From: Polynucleobacter ibericus | GTDB lineage: Bacteria > Pseudomonadota > Gammaproteobacteria > Burkholderiales > Burkholderiaceae | Reading direction: 5' to 3' | DNA: 64,000 bases | Assembly: GCF_018687955.1 (NCBI RefSeq) | Contig: NZ_CP061309.1 | Span: 620,001-684,000 of the forward strand | In this document: piece after piece, positions 9,257 to 20,009 of the stretch | How positions within the stretch are numbered: the stretch's first letter is position 1 | How the letters are laid out: each line of letters starts with the position of its first letter | The notes under the pieces: generated by a model | Databases searched by the model: none | What the model was told of the DNA's origin: nothing | Seen by the model: only the letters and a program-made list of their open reading frames with translations | Program-made: the position numbers and the translations under genes

Positions 9257-9682
9257 ATGGCAATTGAACGCACCCTTTCTATTATCAAACCTGATGCTGT
9301 CGCTAAAAACGTCATCGGCAAAATTTATGACCGTTTTGAATCTGCTGGTTTGAAGATCGTTGCTTCTAGAATGGCGCACCTCTCACAAGTTGAGGCTGAG
9401 CAGTTCTACGGCGTTCATAAAGATCGTCCTTTCTTCAAAGATTTGGTGAGCTTCATGATTTCCGGTCCTGTAATGATTCAAGTATTGCAAGGCGAAGGCG
9501 CAATTGCTAAGAATCGTGACTTGATGGGCGCAACCGATCCTAAGAAGGCAGAAAAAGGCACAATCCGTGCTGACTTTGCTGACAGCATTGATGCAAATGC
9601 TGTGCACGGTTCTGACGCTCCTGAAACTGCTGCTGTGGAAGTTGCTTTCTTCTTCCCTGGTATGAATGTTTTCAATCGTTAA
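9257..9682 (+). CDS. ndk: Nucleoside diphosphate kinase
   Basis: Transfers the gamma-phosphate between nucleoside triphosphates and diphosphates through a phosphohistidine, balancing NTP and dNTP pools. The 141 residues match the family length. They contain [11 protein letters not shown] at the N-terminus and the active-site motif [12 protein letters not shown] with the catalytic His at residue 117. A GGAG site lies upstream of the ATG. It is first in the conserved block ndk-rlmN-ispG-hisS. Confidence 0.97.
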   Translation: MAIERTLSIIKPDAVAKNVIGKIYDRFESAGLKIVASRMAHLSQVEAEQFYGVHKDRPFFKDLVSFMISGPVMIQVLQGEGAIAKNRDLMGATDPKKAEKGTIRADFADSIDANAVHGSDAPETAAVEVAFFFPGMNVFNR

Positions 9683-9724
9683 TCACTGATTAATCGATTA
9701 GCTATTTATTTATAAGTAGACGCA

Positions 9725-10957
9725 TTGACCTCCCCGCGCGTAAATCTCTTAGATTTTGACGCTGACCAAATGGCGGCGTATGTCGCGGGGTTGAATGAAA
9801 AGCCCTTTAGGGCCAAGCAGCTCATGCAGTGGATACATCAACGTGGTGTATCAGACATCAACGACATGAGTGATTTAGCAAAAAGCTTTAGAGCAACATT
9901 GCTAGACAAAGTAGAAGTACTTTCTCTCCCCGTTATCAAAGATGAGCATGCACTAGACGGCACCCGTAAGTGGTTGCTGGACGTGGGCGCCGGTAATGCT
10001 GTGGAGTCGGTATTCATTCCTGAGGATGATCGAGGCACTCTGTGCATTTCTTCTCAGGCAGGCTGCGCAGTCAATTGCCGTTTTTGCTCAACTGGGCATC
10101 AAGGTTTCTCGCGCAACCTCACTTCCGGTGAAATCATCGGACAACTTTGGTTTGCAGAACATCTGCTGCGCAATGATCCAGAAGCTGTTCGCAGAGTGGA
10201 AAAGTTTCCAACGCCAGGATGGGAACATACTGGGCGCGTGATTTCGAATGTCGTGATGATGGGTATGGGTGAGCCTTTGCTCAACTACGACAACGTTGTA
10301 TCCGCATTACGTTTAATGCTGGATGACAGGGCATATGGTTTATCGCGTCGACGTGTGACGGTTTCTACCTCGGGCGTAGTGCCGATGATTGATCGTCTAG
10401 CGCAAGATTGTCCAGTAGCTTTGGCGGTCTCATTACACGCGCCAAACGATGCACTGCGTGATCAATTGGTTCCACTCAATCAAAAATATCCTTTGCGTGA
10501 GTTACTTGACGCCTGTGAGCGTTACCTACCATTTGCACCAAGAGACTTCTTAACCTTTGAATATTGCATGCTCGATGGCATCAATGATTCGGACGTTCAA
10601 GCAAAAGAATTGGTACGCCTGCTCAGAAACATCAAGTGCAAGATCAACCTCATTCCCTTTAATCCTTTCCCAGAATCTGGCCTCAAGCGTTCATCAGCGC
10701 AACGAGTAAACGCCTTCGCTGGCATTTTGTTGGATGCAGGTATGGTGGCTACAGTTCGCAAGACCCGAGGTGATGACATCGCTGCGGCTTGTGGTCAATT
10801 AGCAGGAGATGTAGTGGATCGCACGAGAGTGCGTGAGCGTGCCGTACACAATGCAGAAATTGAACTCACAGAGGTTGAATCTGATGAAGAGTTTGATGAA
10901 GACCTCAATGCGGAGCCAAAAGAGCATCCGATTGAATGGCTCAAAAAGTTAAAGTAA
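9725..10957 (+). CDS. rlmN: Dual-specificity 23S rRNA/tRNA adenine-C2 methyltransferase RlmN
   Basis: A radical-SAM enzyme that methylates C2 of A2503 in 23S rRNA and A37 in several tRNAs. The cluster-binding CxxxCxxC motif is at residues 114-121 (CAVNCRFC), and the [17 protein letters not shown]-binding segment follows. The only sensible start is a TTG at 9725 ([11 protein letters not shown]). The 410 residues exceed E. coli RlmN (384) mainly through an acidic C-terminal tail of about 35 residues ([15 protein letters not shown]) that is not part of the catalytic core. ispG starts 13 bases downstream. Confidence 0.95.
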   Translation: MTSPRVNLLDFDADQMAAYVAGLNEKPFRAKQLMQWIHQRGVSDINDMSDLAKSFRATLLDKVEVLSLPVIKDEHALDGTRKWLLDVGAGNAVESVFIPEDDRGTLCISSQAGCAVNCRFCSTGHQGFSRNLTSGEIIGQLWFAEHLLRNDPEAVRRVEKFPTPGWEHTGRVISNVVMMGMGEPLLNYDNVVSALRLMLDDRAYGLSRRRVTVSTSGVVPMIDRLAQDCPVALAVSLHAPNDALRDQLVPLNQKYPLRELLDACERYLPFAPRDFLTFEYCMLDGINDSDVQAKELVRLLRNIKCKINLIPFNPFPESGLKRSSAQRVNAFAGILLDAGMVATVRKTRGDDIAAACGQLAGDVVDRTRVRERAVHNAEIELTEVESDEEFDEDLNAEPKEHPIEWLKKLK

Positions 10958-10970
10958 AGATTAGACCCGG

Positions 10971-12248
10971 ATGAGCTCTAATAATTCATTGTCACCACTG
11001 CCGAATTTACCTTTGGGACCAAGTCCTAAACGTGCAACCCGTCAAGCGACTGTTGCCTGGAAAACGAACATCATTACGGTTGGTGGTGATGCACCAGTAC
11101 GTGTGCAGTCGATGACCAATACCGATACTGCAGATGCGGTAGGCACTGCAATACAGGTAAAAGAATTAGCGCGCGCTGGCTCAGAGATGGTGCGCATCAC
11201 TGTGAATACACCAGAAGCCGCTGCTGCAGTTCCTTATATTCGTGAGCAGTTAGACAAGATGGATGTGTTGGTGCCATTAATTGGGGACTTTCATTACAAC
11301 GGGCATACGCTCTTAAATGATTTTCCCGAGTGCGCTAAGGCGCTATCAAAGTACCGTATTAATCCTGGCAATGTGGGTAAGGGCGCCAAGCGTGATCCAC
11401 AATTTGCACAAATGATTGAAGCTGCTTGCAAATACGATAAGCCCATTCGTATTGGCGTGAACTGGGGCAGCTTGGATCAAGAGCTTTTAGCCTCCATTAT
11501 GGATAGCAACGCAGCTTTAGCAGCTCCAAAGACGGCGCAAGAAGTCATGATTGAGGCCTTGATTCAGTCGGCCTTGCAGTCGGCAGAAAAAGCCGTTGAA
11601 TTTGGTATGAATCCCAATCAAATTTTACTTTCATGCAAAGTGAGTAATGTTCAAGACTTGGTGGCGGTTTATCGTGATCTCTCCCGTCGCTCCGACTATC
11701 CATTGCACTTGGGATTAACTGAAGCGGGCATGGGTAGCAAAGGGATTGTGTCTTCAACCGCAGCAATGGGTATTTTGTTGCAAGAGGGCATTGGGGATAC
11801 GATTCGGGTTTCATTAACGCCTGATCCTGGCGCACCTCGTGAAAACGAAGTCATCGTCGCTCAAGAAATACTGCAAACCATGGGCTTGCGTAATTTCACG
11901 CCAATGGTGATTGCCTGTCCAGGTTGCGGCAGAACTACCAGCACTACCTTCCAGGAATTGGCTGCCAATATTCAGTCTTATTTACGTCAACAAATGCCAG
12001 TTTGGAAGAAAACCCATCCAGGCGTAGAGAATATGAATGTCGCTGTCATGGGCTGTATTGTGAATGGCCCAGGTGAGAGCAAGCACGCCAATATTGGTAT
12101 CTCCCTGCCTGGCACAGGCGAAACCCCTGCGGCACCCGTATTTGTCGATGGAGTGAAGGTAAAAACCCTGCGTGGTGAGAGAATTGCTGAAGAGTTTCAG
12201 GTGATTGTTGATGAATACGTCAAACAAAACTATGCATCTAAGATTTAA
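10971..12248 (+). CDS. ispG: 4-hydroxy-3-methylbut-2-enyl diphosphate synthase IspG
   Basis: IspG (GcpE) is the iron-sulfur enzyme of the non-mevalonate isoprenoid pathway that converts MEcPP to HMBPP. The 425 residues contain [14 protein letters not shown] near the N-terminus, GVNWGSLD, and the cluster-ligand region CPGCGRT plus GCIVNGPGE near the C-terminus. In related genomes rodZ or pilW-like genes commonly sit between rlmN and ispG; here the gap is only 13 bases. hisS follows 38 bases later. Confidence 0.97.
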   Translation: MSSNNSLSPLPNLPLGPSPKRATRQATVAWKTNIITVGGDAPVRVQSMTNTDTADAVGTAIQVKELARAGSEMVRITVNTPEAAAAVPYIREQLDKMDVLVPLIGDFHYNGHTLLNDFPECAKALSKYRINPGNVGKGAKRDPQFAQMIEAACKYDKPIRIGVNWGSLDQELLASIMDSNAALAAPKTAQEVMIEALIQSALQSAEKAVEFGMNPNQILLSCKVSNVQDLVAVYRDLSRRSDYPLHLGLTEAGMGSKGIVSSTAAMGILLQEGIGDTIRVSLTPDPGAPRENEVIVAQEILQTMGLRNFTPMVIACPGCGRTTSTTFQELAANIQSYLRQQMPVWKKTHPGVENMNVAVMGCIVNGPGESKHANIGISLPGTGETPAAPVFVDGVKVKTLRGERIAEEFQVIVDEYVKQNYASKI

Positions 12249-12286
12249 AGAAGCTGAAGAAAAGTAATAACAAAACAATAATAAAA

Positions 12287-13618
12287 ATGACTGATCAAAA
12301 CAAAGACTCAAAAGCACAGGCCAAGGTTCAGAAGATCAATGGTGTGCGGGGTATGAATGATTTGCTACCAGCAGATGCTGCACAGTGGGCACATCTTGAG
12401 CATGTCTTGCGTGATTTAACGCGTGCCTATGGCTATGAATTTTTAAGAACGCCGATAGTAGAAGCTACTGCTGTGTTTCAACGTGGTATTGGTGAGGTTA
12501 CCGATATTGTTGAGAAGGAGATGTACTCCTTTGAAGATCGCTTAAATGGTGAGCAACTTACTTTACGCCCTGAGGGTACTGCTGCTTTAGTGCGCTCGGT
12601 GATTGAAAATAATTTGCTTTATGAAGGACCTAAGCGTCTTTGGTATACCGGCCCCATGTTTCGTCATGAGCGCCCACAACGTGGCCGCTATCGCCAGTTC
12701 CATCAGTTCGGTATTGAAGCCTTAGGCTTTGCTGGTCCAGATATTGATGCAGAAATCATTCTCATGGGGCAGCGTCTTTGGGATGAATTGGGTCTTAAGG
12801 GCGTACGCCTAGAGATTAACTCTCTTGGGCAGGCGCCTGAGCGTGCTGAGCATCGCGCTGCTTTGGTAACTTATTTTGAAAAGAATCAAGAGCAGTTGGA
12901 TGAAGATTCTCAGCGTCGTCTGATATCAAATCCATTGCGCATTTTGGATTCTAAAAATCCGGAGATGCAAGCATTGATCGAAGGTGCGCCAAAGTTACTG
13001 GATTTCTTGGGTGAAGAGTCGCTCAAACATTTCAATGCTGTGCAAGCTTTGCTCAAAGCCAATAACATCCCCTGCAAAATTAATCCCCGTTTAGTGCGCG
13101 GTTTAGATTATTACAACCTCACCGTATTTGAGTGGGTGACGGATGAGTTGGGTGCTCAGGGCACGATTGCGGGCGGCGGTCGCTATGACCCCTTGATTGA
13201 GCGCATGGGTGGTAAAGCAGCGCCTGCGTGTGGTTGGGCTATGGGCATGGAACGCGTGCTGGAGTTGATGAAGGTTTCTGGTTCTTTGCCTGAAACACAG
13301 GCTCAATGCGATATTTTTGTTTTGCACCAGGGCGGCGAGACTTTGACGGCTGCCATGATTATTGCTGAGCGCTTACGCAGTGCTGGCATCGATACCATTC
13401 TTTTCTGCCCTCCAGATGGTGAATCTGCCAGCTTTAAGTCACAAATGAAGAAGGCAGATGCTAGTGGGGCTGCTTTTGCGGTCATTATTGGCCCAGATGA
13501 GCTTGTCAAGAATGAGGCTCAGCTTAAGGACTTGCGTGGCACAGGTGAGCAGAAGTCGGTTCCTTTGGACGATGTCCTAGGGGCAGCAATTGACGCGCTA
13601 GTGGGCGCCTCCGAATAG
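12287..13618 (+). CDS. hisS: Histidyl-tRNA synthetase
   Basis: Class II aminoacyl-tRNA synthetase charging tRNA-His in the cytoplasm. The 443 residues include motif 1 around [15 protein letters not shown], motif 2 ([18 protein letters not shown]), the histidine motif [15 protein letters not shown], motif 3 ([10 protein letters not shown]) and a C-terminal anticodon-binding domain (about 345-440). The ATG at 12287 gives a short polar extension ([16 protein letters not shown]) before the conserved [12 protein letters not shown]. Confidence 0.97.
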   Translation: MTDQNKDSKAQAKVQKINGVRGMNDLLPADAAQWAHLEHVLRDLTRAYGYEFLRTPIVEATAVFQRGIGEVTDIVEKEMYSFEDRLNGEQLTLRPEGTAALVRSVIENNLLYEGPKRLWYTGPMFRHERPQRGRYRQFHQFGIEALGFAGPDIDAEIILMGQRLWDELGLKGVRLEINSLGQAPERAEHRAALVTYFEKNQEQLDEDSQRRLISNPLRILDSKNPEMQALIEGAPKLLDFLGEESLKHFNAVQALLKANNIPCKINPRLVRGLDYYNLTVFEWVTDELGAQGTIAGGGRYDPLIERMGGKAAPACGWAMGMERVLELMKVSGSLPETQAQCDIFVLHQGGETLTAAMIIAERLRSAGIDTILFCPPDGESASFKSQMKKADASGAAFAVIIGPDELVKNEAQLKDLRGTGEQKSVPLDDVLGAAIDALVGASE

Positions 13619-13666
13619 AATTAAGCTAATACACCATTAATTACCTATAAATGAGTTTGGATTGAC

Positions 13667-14326
13667 ATGCCTTTAGATCTAGAAGAACAAGAACAATTAG
13701 ACCAATTCAAAGCGTTTTGGCAAAAATACCGCAACATCATTACTGGCGTTGTTACTGCCGCTTTATTTGCTTATGCCGCTTATAGCGGGCTTCAGTGGTG
13801 GCGCAATAGCCAGGCACTTGAAGCTTCTAAGTTGTACGAAACGATGGTGAGCGCTATCGCTAAAGGCGATAAGGATCAAACTTTGCGTGCAACGGATGAT
13901 TTACAAAAAGATTTTGGACGCACCCCTTATGCAGCAATGTCTAGTTTGATTGCTGCGCGTATTGCATCAGATGCGGGCGACAGTGCAAAGGCATTGGATT
14001 ATTTACGTTGGGCTGCTAAGAACGCTTCAAACGATGGCTACCTCGCATTGGCAAAGTTACGCCTAGTGACTCAATTGATTGAGTTGGGTAGCGAAAAAGA
14101 TTTTGCAGAGGCAGATCAAATTTTGAAAGAAAAGCCGATCGCAGGCTTTGAATCTTTATGGCTTGAGCGTCGTGGTGATTGGTACTTAGCCCAGAAGAAA
14201 AATGCTGAAGCTAAAGCGAGTTATCAAGATGCTTGGAAAAAATTAGACCAAGCAAAAGAATTTCCTGAAGAGGCGCGTCGTCTCTTGAAGGTGAAATTGG
14301 ATGCTGTTGGAGGAGTTTCTCAGTGA
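13667..14326 (+). CDS. yfgM: YfgM-family tetratricopeptide membrane protein
   Basis: A 219-residue protein with the YfgM (UPF0070) layout: a cytoplasmic N-terminus (MPLDLEEQEQLDQFKAFW), one membrane segment near residues 25-45 (NIITGVVTAALFAYAAYSGL) and a periplasmic TPR-like helical domain. In E. coli YfgM binds the SecYEG-PpiD site and helps hand secreted proteins to periplasmic chaperones. It overlaps bamB by 4 bases (GTGA), linking secretion and outer-membrane protein assembly. Confidence 0.92.
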   Translation: MPLDLEEQEQLDQFKAFWQKYRNIITGVVTAALFAYAAYSGLQWWRNSQALEASKLYETMVSAIAKGDKDQTLRATDDLQKDFGRTPYAAMSSLIAARIASDAGDSAKALDYLRWAAKNASNDGYLALAKLRLVTQLIELGSEKDFAEADQILKEKPIAGFESLWLERRGDWYLAQKKNAEAKASYQDAWKKLDQAKEFPEEARRLLKVKLDAVGGVSQ

Positions 14327-15480
14327 TTAAAGAGATGAAGCGTTTGTCAATGCGTATAGGCGCTGCCCTAGTAATGGGTTCCGTGATCATTGCTTTAGTT
14401 GCTTGCTCTGGTAACGCGAGAGTGAAGAAGCCTGCGGAATTGGCTACGGTAACAAATCAGTTCGATTTACAGCCCGTATGGTCAACTAGTGTTGGTTCAT
14501 CCGAAACCTTTAATTTCCATCCGATTGTTGCTGGCGATGCTGTATATGCTGCATCTCATCGTGGCAATTTAGCTAAGATTAACTTGTCATCAGGCAATAA
14601 GGTATGGGAGGTTTCTGTACCTGAACGTTTATCAGTTGGTCCCGGGTCTGATGGTCGTACTACTGTTGCCGTCACTACCAAAGGTGTGGTCTACGCCTAT
14701 GACGACACTGGTAAGCCAATTTGGAATGTGAGTGTGGGTAGTGAAGTATTGAGTGAGCCGGTAGTTGCTGGTGGTGTAGTGATTGTGCGAGCACTAGATA
14801 ATCGCTTTATTGGCCTGGATGCACAAACCGGTGTTCGCAAGTGGGCCTATCAGCGCCAGCAATCTGCATTATCCTTGCGCGTCGGTTATGGCATGCTACC
14901 TATTAATAATGAAGTGGTTGTTACGGGTTTTGCTGGCGGCCGCTTTGGCATGATTGCAATTAGCAATGGCGGTCTAGTGTGGGAGACCCCAGTTTCCTTT
15001 CCTAAGGGCTTCTCAGAAATCGAACGCTTAAATGATGTCACTGCTAAACCAAGCATCGAAGGCGATATTATTTGTGCGGTTTCCTATCAAGGGCGTATTG
15101 GTTGTGGTCAAGCCCGTACCGGTAATCTTTTGTGGTTTAAAGATTATTCAAGTTATACCGGCACCTCACAAAATGCAGATATGGTTTTCTCGGCAAACGA
15201 AAAATCGTATGTAACTGCTTTTGCATCTAAAGACGGAAAACAAATTTGGGAGAACACTCAGCTGACATTCCGTGATGTAGGTGAGTCACTCGCAGTGGGC
15301 AGAGTTTTGCTGATGGGTGATGCTCAAGGTTATATCCATGCATTTTCACAGGCGAATGGCGAGATGGTTGCGCGTATTCGTCACGACAGTAGTCCAATCT
15401 CGGCTGCCCCCATTGCGGTAGGTGGCCTCATCTTGGTTCAATCACAAGGTGGAAAAATAGCGGCGTACAGTCCAAAATGA
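14323..15480 (+). CDS. bamB: Outer-membrane assembly lipoprotein BamB
   Basis: Lipoprotein of the BAM complex that inserts beta-barrels into the outer membrane. The N-terminal signal ends in lipobox LVAC, and the rest is an eight-bladed PQQ-like beta-propeller with repeated [20 protein letters not shown] and KWAYQRQ-type blades. The 385-residue length is normal. The GTG start at 14323 overlaps the yfgM stop and has AGGAG seven bases upstream. It also overlaps der by 4 bases (ATGA). Confidence 0.94.
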   Translation: MIKEMKRLSMRIGAALVMGSVIIALVACSGNARVKKPAELATVTNQFDLQPVWSTSVGSSETFNFHPIVAGDAVYAASHRGNLAKINLSSGNKVWEVSVPERLSVGPGSDGRTTVAVTTKGVVYAYDDTGKPIWNVSVGSEVLSEPVVAGGVVIVRALDNRFIGLDAQTGVRKWAYQRQQSALSLRVGYGMLPINNEVVVTGFAGGRFGMIAISNGGLVWETPVSFPKGFSEIERLNDVTAKPSIEGDIICAVSYQGRIGCGQARTGNLLWFKDYSSYTGTSQNADMVFSANEKSYVTAFASKDGKQIWENTQLTFRDVGESLAVGRVLLMGDAQGYIHAFSQANGEMVARIRHDSSPISAAPIAVGGLILVQSQGGKIAAYSPK

Positions 15481-16841
15481 ATCCAGTCATCACTATCGTC
15501 GGTCGTCCTAATGTAGGAAAGTCGACACTCTTCAATCGCTTAACGCGTTCACGTGATGCCTTAGTGGCTGACTTTTCTGGCTTAACCAGGGATCGCCACT
15601 ATGGCAAAGGTCGTATCGGCGAGCGCGCATTTATTTGCGTAGATACAGGTGGTTTTGAACCTGTTGCCAAGACAGGCATTGTTGCCGAAATGGCAAAGCA
15701 GACAAAACAAGCGGTTGCTGAATCAGACATCGTTATCTTCTTGGTGGATGGTCGTCTTGGTATGGCGCCACAAGATCGAGTGATTGCTGATTTCCTCCGT
15801 AAGACCGGTAGACCAGTCATCCTAGCGGTAAACAAGACAGAGGGTATGCAGGCTGGCGTTGTTACTGCAGATTTTCATGAGCTGGGTTTGGGTGAGCCTT
15901 TTCCAATCTCCTCTGCACATGGTGATGGCGTGCGCGGTTTGATTGATGACGCATTAGATTCCTTGGGCATTGCTGAGCCGGAAGAAGATGAATTAGCAAG
16001 CGATCCAAACCGCCCAATGAAAATTGCGGTGGTAGGTCGTCCTAACGTCGGTAAATCGACCTTGATCAATAAGTTGATCGGTGAAGAGCGTGTCATCGCT
16101 TTTGATATGCCAGGCACTACACGAGATGCGATTGAGGTTCCCTTTGAGCGTAATAGCAAACCTTATATTTTGGTTGACACTGCAGGTTTGCGTCGTCGCG
16201 GAAAAGTATTTGAAGCTATTGAGAAGTTCTCCGTTGTTAAGACATTACAAGCTATTGCTGACTGTAATGTGGTGATCTTGATGCTGGATGCTCAGCAAGA
16301 TATTTCTGAGCAAGATGCCCACATCGCCGGCTTTATCGTTGAAGCTGGTCGAGCATTAGTGGTTGCAGTGAACAAGTGGGATGGTCTGGATGCGTACGTA
16401 AAAGAGCGCGCTCGTTTAGAGATTGCGCAAAAGCTGCGCTTCCTCGATTTTGCAAACGTACATCCAATTTCCGCAAAAAAGGGTACAGGTCTTAAAGAGC
16501 TCTTTAAGGATGTGGATGCTGCCTATGCTGCAGCGATGGCAAAGTTACCAACCCCTCGTCTAACGCGCATCTTGCAAGAAGCAATTGAGCATCAACAGCC
16601 AAAACGGGTTGGCATGGGTCGTCCGAAATTGCGTTATGCCCACCAAGGGGGCATGAACCCCCCAATTGTGGTCATTCATGGCACATCCTTGAGTGGGGTG
16701 ACTGATAGTTACAAGCGATACTTGGAAGGCCGCTTTAGGGATGTCTTTAAATTACGCGGCACGCCGCTCCGAATTCAGATGAATACTGCCAAAAACCCCT
16801 ATGTTGATGCCGATAAGGGTAAAAAAGGCAAAAAGCGCTAA
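15477..16841 (+). CDS. der: Ribosome-assembly GTPase Der (EngA)
   Basis: Tandem GTPase needed for late 50S subunit assembly. Two complete G domains are visible: G1 motifs GRPNVGKS at about residues 8-15 and 185-192, DTGG and DTAG switch motifs, and NKTE / NKWD specificity motifs. A C-terminal KH-like domain (about 360-445) ends in a lysine-rich tail ([11 protein letters not shown]). Length 454 fits. It is translationally coupled to bamB by the ATGA overlap. Confidence 0.97.
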   Translation: MNPVITIVGRPNVGKSTLFNRLTRSRDALVADFSGLTRDRHYGKGRIGERAFICVDTGGFEPVAKTGIVAEMAKQTKQAVAESDIVIFLVDGRLGMAPQDRVIADFLRKTGRPVILAVNKTEGMQAGVVTADFHELGLGEPFPISSAHGDGVRGLIDDALDSLGIAEPEEDELASDPNRPMKIAVVGRPNVGKSTLINKLIGEERVIAFDMPGTTRDAIEVPFERNSKPYILVDTAGLRRRGKVFEAIEKFSVVKTLQAIADCNVVILMLDAQQDISEQDAHIAGFIVEAGRALVVAVNKWDGLDAYVKERARLEIAQKLRFLDFANVHPISAKKGTGLKELFKDVDAAYAAAMAKLPTPRLTRILQEAIEHQQPKRVGMGRPKLRYAHQGGMNPPIVVIHGTSLSGVTDSYKRYLEGRFRDVFKLRGTPLRIQMNTAKNPYVDADKGKKGKKR

Positions 16842-16873
16842 TTTGGGCTAAGCTTTCATTCTGCTGTCGATAT

Positions 16874-16900
16874 GGGCTTGATTTTTTTGAAAATCAGCCC
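16874..16900 (+). repeat. Hairpin between der and hfq
   Basis: GGGC plus TGATTTT (16874-16885) pair with AAAATCA plus GCCC (16890-16900), with one bulged T and a four-base TTTG loop. There is no U-run after it, so it is a weak terminator at best. It may separate der from hfq expression or stabilise the der mRNA end. Confidence 0.5.
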
Positions 16901-17022
16901 AATATAGAGAGTTCAAGAAGCAGTATGGTTTGGCAGTATGCATTCAGCGGTGAAGATTGATATTTAATAAAAAAAGCAAGACTCCCAAAAAAGTAGTTAA
17001 CAAAAGATAAATAAGGGGCAGT

Positions 17023-17265
17023 ATGAATAACAAACAAATTCAATTACTTCAGGATCCGTTCCTCAATGCTTTGCGCAAAGAACATGTTCCTGTCTCAATC
17101 TATTTGGTAAACGGCATTAAATTGCAGGGCAACATTGAATCTTTCGATCAATATGTTGTTCTCTTGCGTAATACCGTGACCCAAATGGTTTACAAACACG
17201 CAATCTCTACGATCGTTCCAGCTCGTGCGATTGATTTCCGTTTAGAAGAAGCTAGCCCTGTATAA
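17023..17265 (+). CDS. hfq: RNA chaperone Hfq
   Basis: Hexameric Sm-like RNA chaperone that pairs small RNAs with mRNAs. The 80 residues contain Sm1 ([20 protein letters not shown] and [19 protein letters not shown]) and Sm2 ([10 protein letters not shown]) motifs. The C-terminal tail is short, as is common in this group. The ATG follows AAGGGGCAGT, a good ribosome-binding site. About 180 bases of A/T-rich DNA precede the gene and probably hold its own promoter, but no clear -35/-10 pair was identified. Confidence 0.98.
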   Translation: MNNKQIQLLQDPFLNALRKEHVPVSIYLVNGIKLQGNIESFDQYVVLLRNTVTQMVYKHAISTIVPARAIDFRLEEASPV

Positions 17266-18499
17266 AACCGGAGTAGATGCGGCGCGCGCTGTTCTGGTTG
17301 GAGTAGATACAGGACGCGAAGACTTTGCAGATAGCATGGCCGAGCTCAGCCTTTTGGCTGACAGCGCTGGCTCTATACCTGCAGCCACTGTAATTGCGCG
17401 TAAGGGCAAGACTGACCCCGCCTTATTTATTGGCTCGGGCAAAGCGAATGAGCTCAAGCGGGTAATGGAAGAGCAGGGTGCAGAACTGGCGATCTTCAAT
17501 CATCCACTTTCCCCAACGCAGCAGCGCAATTTAGAACGTCATATTGGTTTTCATGTGATGGATCGCACCGGTTTGATTTTGGATATCTTTAGTCAACGAG
17601 CGCAAAGTCATATAGGTAAGACGCAAGTTGAACTAGCGCAAGTGCGATATCGCATGTCTCGCCTAGTGCGGGCTTGGAGTCACTTAGAGAGACAGCGTGG
17701 CGGTATTGGTGTGCGTGGCGGTCCTGGTGAAACCCAAATGGAGTTGGATCGCCGAATGTTGGCCACTAAAGCCAAGCGCTTGGAAAATGAACTTGAAAAA
17801 CTACAGCGTCAACAAAGAACCCAAAGAAGGGCGCGCAATCGAAAAGATGTCTTCTCGGTCTCTTTGGTTGGATACACCAATGCGGGTAAATCAACCCTAT
17901 TTAATGCCCTAACAAAAGCAGGGACTTATGCCGCGGACCAGTTATTCGCTACTTTGGACACCACCTCTAGAAAAGTCCATTTAGATGGAGTGGGTTCTAT
18001 TGTGGTCTCCGATACAGTGGGATTTATCCGGGATTTGCCCCACCAGTTAGTGGAGGCTTTTAGGGCCACTTTGGACGAAACCATCCATGCCGACCTCATT
18101 TTGCATGTTATAGACGCCTGTAGCCCCGTTGCAAGAGAGCAAAAGGCTGAAGTGGAGGCCGTTTTGGAAGAAATTGGGGCCGATGACATCCCCAGGATCG
18201 AGGTGATGAACAAGATCGACCAGATGCCACAAACCTTCACCCGTGGGGCTGCTTTAGAGCGGGATGGACAGGGCTTCCCGAGTCAGATTTTCCTGTCAGC
18301 CAAGACCGGCTTGGGCCTTGATTTACTTCGCTCAGCCCTCGCCGAATGCTCGCAAATGACTGATAGAATAAGGGTCGAACACAACCGTGCCAAGAAGCAG
18401 TTGGCCCCGGATGAGTTTTTAGAACCCTTACCCGAACGACCAGAAACTTCTGAATTTAATCCGATTTCCAACCGAAGCTATTTTTCTAATGATGCGTAA
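17258..18499 (+). CDS. hflX: Ribosome-associated GTPase HflX
   Basis: GTP-dependent factor that splits stalled 70S ribosomes. It has an N-terminal domain, a coiled-coil, the GTPase motif [22 protein letters not shown] and NKID. The first ATG in frame is at 17336 ([12 protein letters not shown]). The translated sequence before it, [19 protein letters not shown], matches the conserved first beta-strand of HflX proteins (E. coli has QAVLVHIYFTQ at this place). The frame is open back to 17246, and the only usual-type start there is CTG at 17258, overlapping the hfq stop. I therefore prefer 17258; the ATG at 17336 is the conservative alternative. Overlaps hflK by 11 bases. Confidence 0.9.
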   Translation: MYKTGVDAARAVLVGVDTGREDFADSMAELSLLADSAGSIPAATVIARKGKTDPALFIGSGKANELKRVMEEQGAELAIFNHPLSPTQQRNLERHIGFHVMDRTGLILDIFSQRAQSHIGKTQVELAQVRYRMSRLVRAWSHLERQRGGIGVRGGPGETQMELDRRMLATKAKRLENELEKLQRQQRTQRRARNRKDVFSVSLVGYTNAGKSTLFNALTKAGTYAADQLFATLDTTSRKVHLDGVGSIVVSDTVGFIRDLPHQLVEAFRATLDETIHADLILHVIDACSPVAREQKAEVEAVLEEIGADDIPRIEVMNKIDQMPQTFTRGAALERDGQGFPSQIFLSAKTGLGLDLLRSALAECSQMTDRIRVEHNRAKKQLAPDEFLEPLPERPETSEFNPISNRSYFSNDA

Positions 18500-20009
18500 A
18501 TTTCTCGAGCTGTTTTCGGTCAATGATCCAGGTTGGGGCAATAGCCACAATGCTGGCGGATCTAAAGATGCCAAAGATGGGCAGGGTAGTGATCAAGCTC
18601 CAAAAGCGGATCCAGAAACCAATAAGCCTGTCGAGACTCAACCAACAAGTCAACCAAGCAATCCGGTTAATAAGCCAGATGGTCCGCCAGATTTAGATGA
18701 ACTGTGGCGCGATTTCAATGACAGAATTGCCGGTATCTTTGGCGGCAAGAAAAAACCTGGTGCAATGGGCGGCTCTGCTAGTAAGCCAGCCAACAAACCG
18801 AGTAGCACTGATATTCCTCCGCCATCACAGCGTGGCAATGGTGGTAACAATGGTGGTGGCAATGGCGGCATCAATGCGCCTAACTTTAATTTCACCAATC
18901 CATTTGGTTCTAAAGCGAGCTTCCTCATTGCCGGAGCGATTGTTTTCTTTATGTGGGTATGCAGCGGCTTCTTCATTATTCAAGAAGGCCAAGCCGGCGT
19001 TATTCTGACTTTTGGTAAGTACGATTACACCGCTAAGCCCGGTATTAACTGGCGCATGCCTTGGCCAATTCAAGCCGATGAAACGGTGAACCTATCGGGA
19101 GTGCGATCTGTTGAGGTAGGTCGTCCGATACTCATTAAGGCGACTAATCAAAAAGATTCCTCAATGCTCACTGAAGATGAAAATATCATCGATGTGCGCT
19201 TTGCTGTTCAATACCGCTTGAAAGATCCAACTGATTATTTATTTAATAACCGTGATCCAGATGCAGCAGTAGTGCAGGCAGCCGAGACTGCCGTGCGCGA
19301 AATCGTTGCACGTAGCAAGATGGATACTGTGCTGTATGAAGGTCGTGAAAAGATTGGTATTGATTTAGCCAACTCTATTCAGAAAATTTTGGACAGTTAC
19401 AAAACGGGTATTTACGTTACTAGTGTGACTGTGCAAAACGTGCAGCCACCAGAACAAGTACAAGCAGCGTTTGATGATGCGGTGAAGGCAGGTCAAGACC
19501 AAGAGCGTTTGAAGAGTGAAGGTCAGGCTTATGCCAATGACATTATTCCCCGCGCCAAAGGTACCGCCGCCCGTCTGATTCAGGAGGCTGAAGGCTACAA
19601 AGCCCGTGTTGTTGCTACTGCAGAGGGTGATGCCACACGCTTTAAGCAAATCCTCGTTGAATACGCTAAAGCACCTCAAGTAACTAAAGATCGTATGTAC
19701 ATCGACACCATGCGTGAGATGTACAACAACGTGACAAAGATCTTAGTTGACACCACTAAGAGCAACAGCCTCCTCTATCTCCCGCTCGATAAGATCGTTG
19801 CTCAGGTCAGTGCTGAAAGTGCTCAGGCAGCGAGTACGCAAGTGAACCCAACAGGAGTAAGCACTCCAACTGGAAGTGTGACTGTGGGTGGCGCAACGGG
19901 AGTCAATGCCCCGAGCTCCACTTCTGGCGCCGCAATCTCAACACCGTCCTCTAGTGGCTCTGCTGATAAACGTGATGGCCTGCGTAGTCGCGATAGGGAG
20001 TCTAGATAA
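18489..20009 (+). CDS. hflK: FtsH-modulating protease complex subunit HflK
   Basis: Band-7/SPFH membrane protein that with HflC forms a large cage around FtsH and modulates its proteolysis. The 506 residues have a long Gly/Asn/Pro-rich cytoplasmic N-terminus (about 1-135), one membrane segment near 138-162 (FLIAGAIVFFMWVCSGFFII), the SPFH domain (EGQAGVILTFGKYDYT onward) and a coiled-coil. The Ser/Thr/Gly-rich tail of about 75 residues is longer than in E. coli HflK (419 in total). It shares one base (TAATG) with hflC. Confidence 0.95.
   Translation: MMRKFLELFSVNDPGWGNSHNAGGSKDAKDGQGSDQAPKADPETNKPVETQPTSQPSNPVNKPDGPPDLDELWRDFNDRIAGIFGGKKKPGAMGGSASKPANKPSSTDIPPPSQRGNGGNNGGGNGGINAPNFNFTNPFGSKASFLIAGAIVFFMWVCSGFFIIQEGQAGVILTFGKYDYTAKPGINWRMPWPIQADETVNLSGVRSVEVGRPILIKATNQKDSSMLTEDENIIDVRFAVQYRLKDPTDYLFNNRDPDAAVVQAAETAVREIVARSKMDTVLYEGREKIGIDLANSIQKILDSYKTGIYVTSVTVQNVQPPEQVQAAFDDAVKAGQDQERLKSEGQAYANDIIPRAKGTAARLIQEAEGYKARVVATAEGDATRFKQILVEYAKAPQVTKDRMYIDTMREMYNNVTKILVDTTKSNSLLYLPLDKIVAQVSAESAQAASTQVNPTGVSTPTGSVTVGGATGVNAPSSTSGAAISTPSSSGSADKRDGLRSRDRESR

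Noticed and set aside
18489-18900. Repetitive-looking GGTGGTAACAATGGTGG stretch in hflK
   Set aside because: It is the normal low-complexity Gly/Asn N-terminus of HflK rather than a nucleotide repeat or mobile element.
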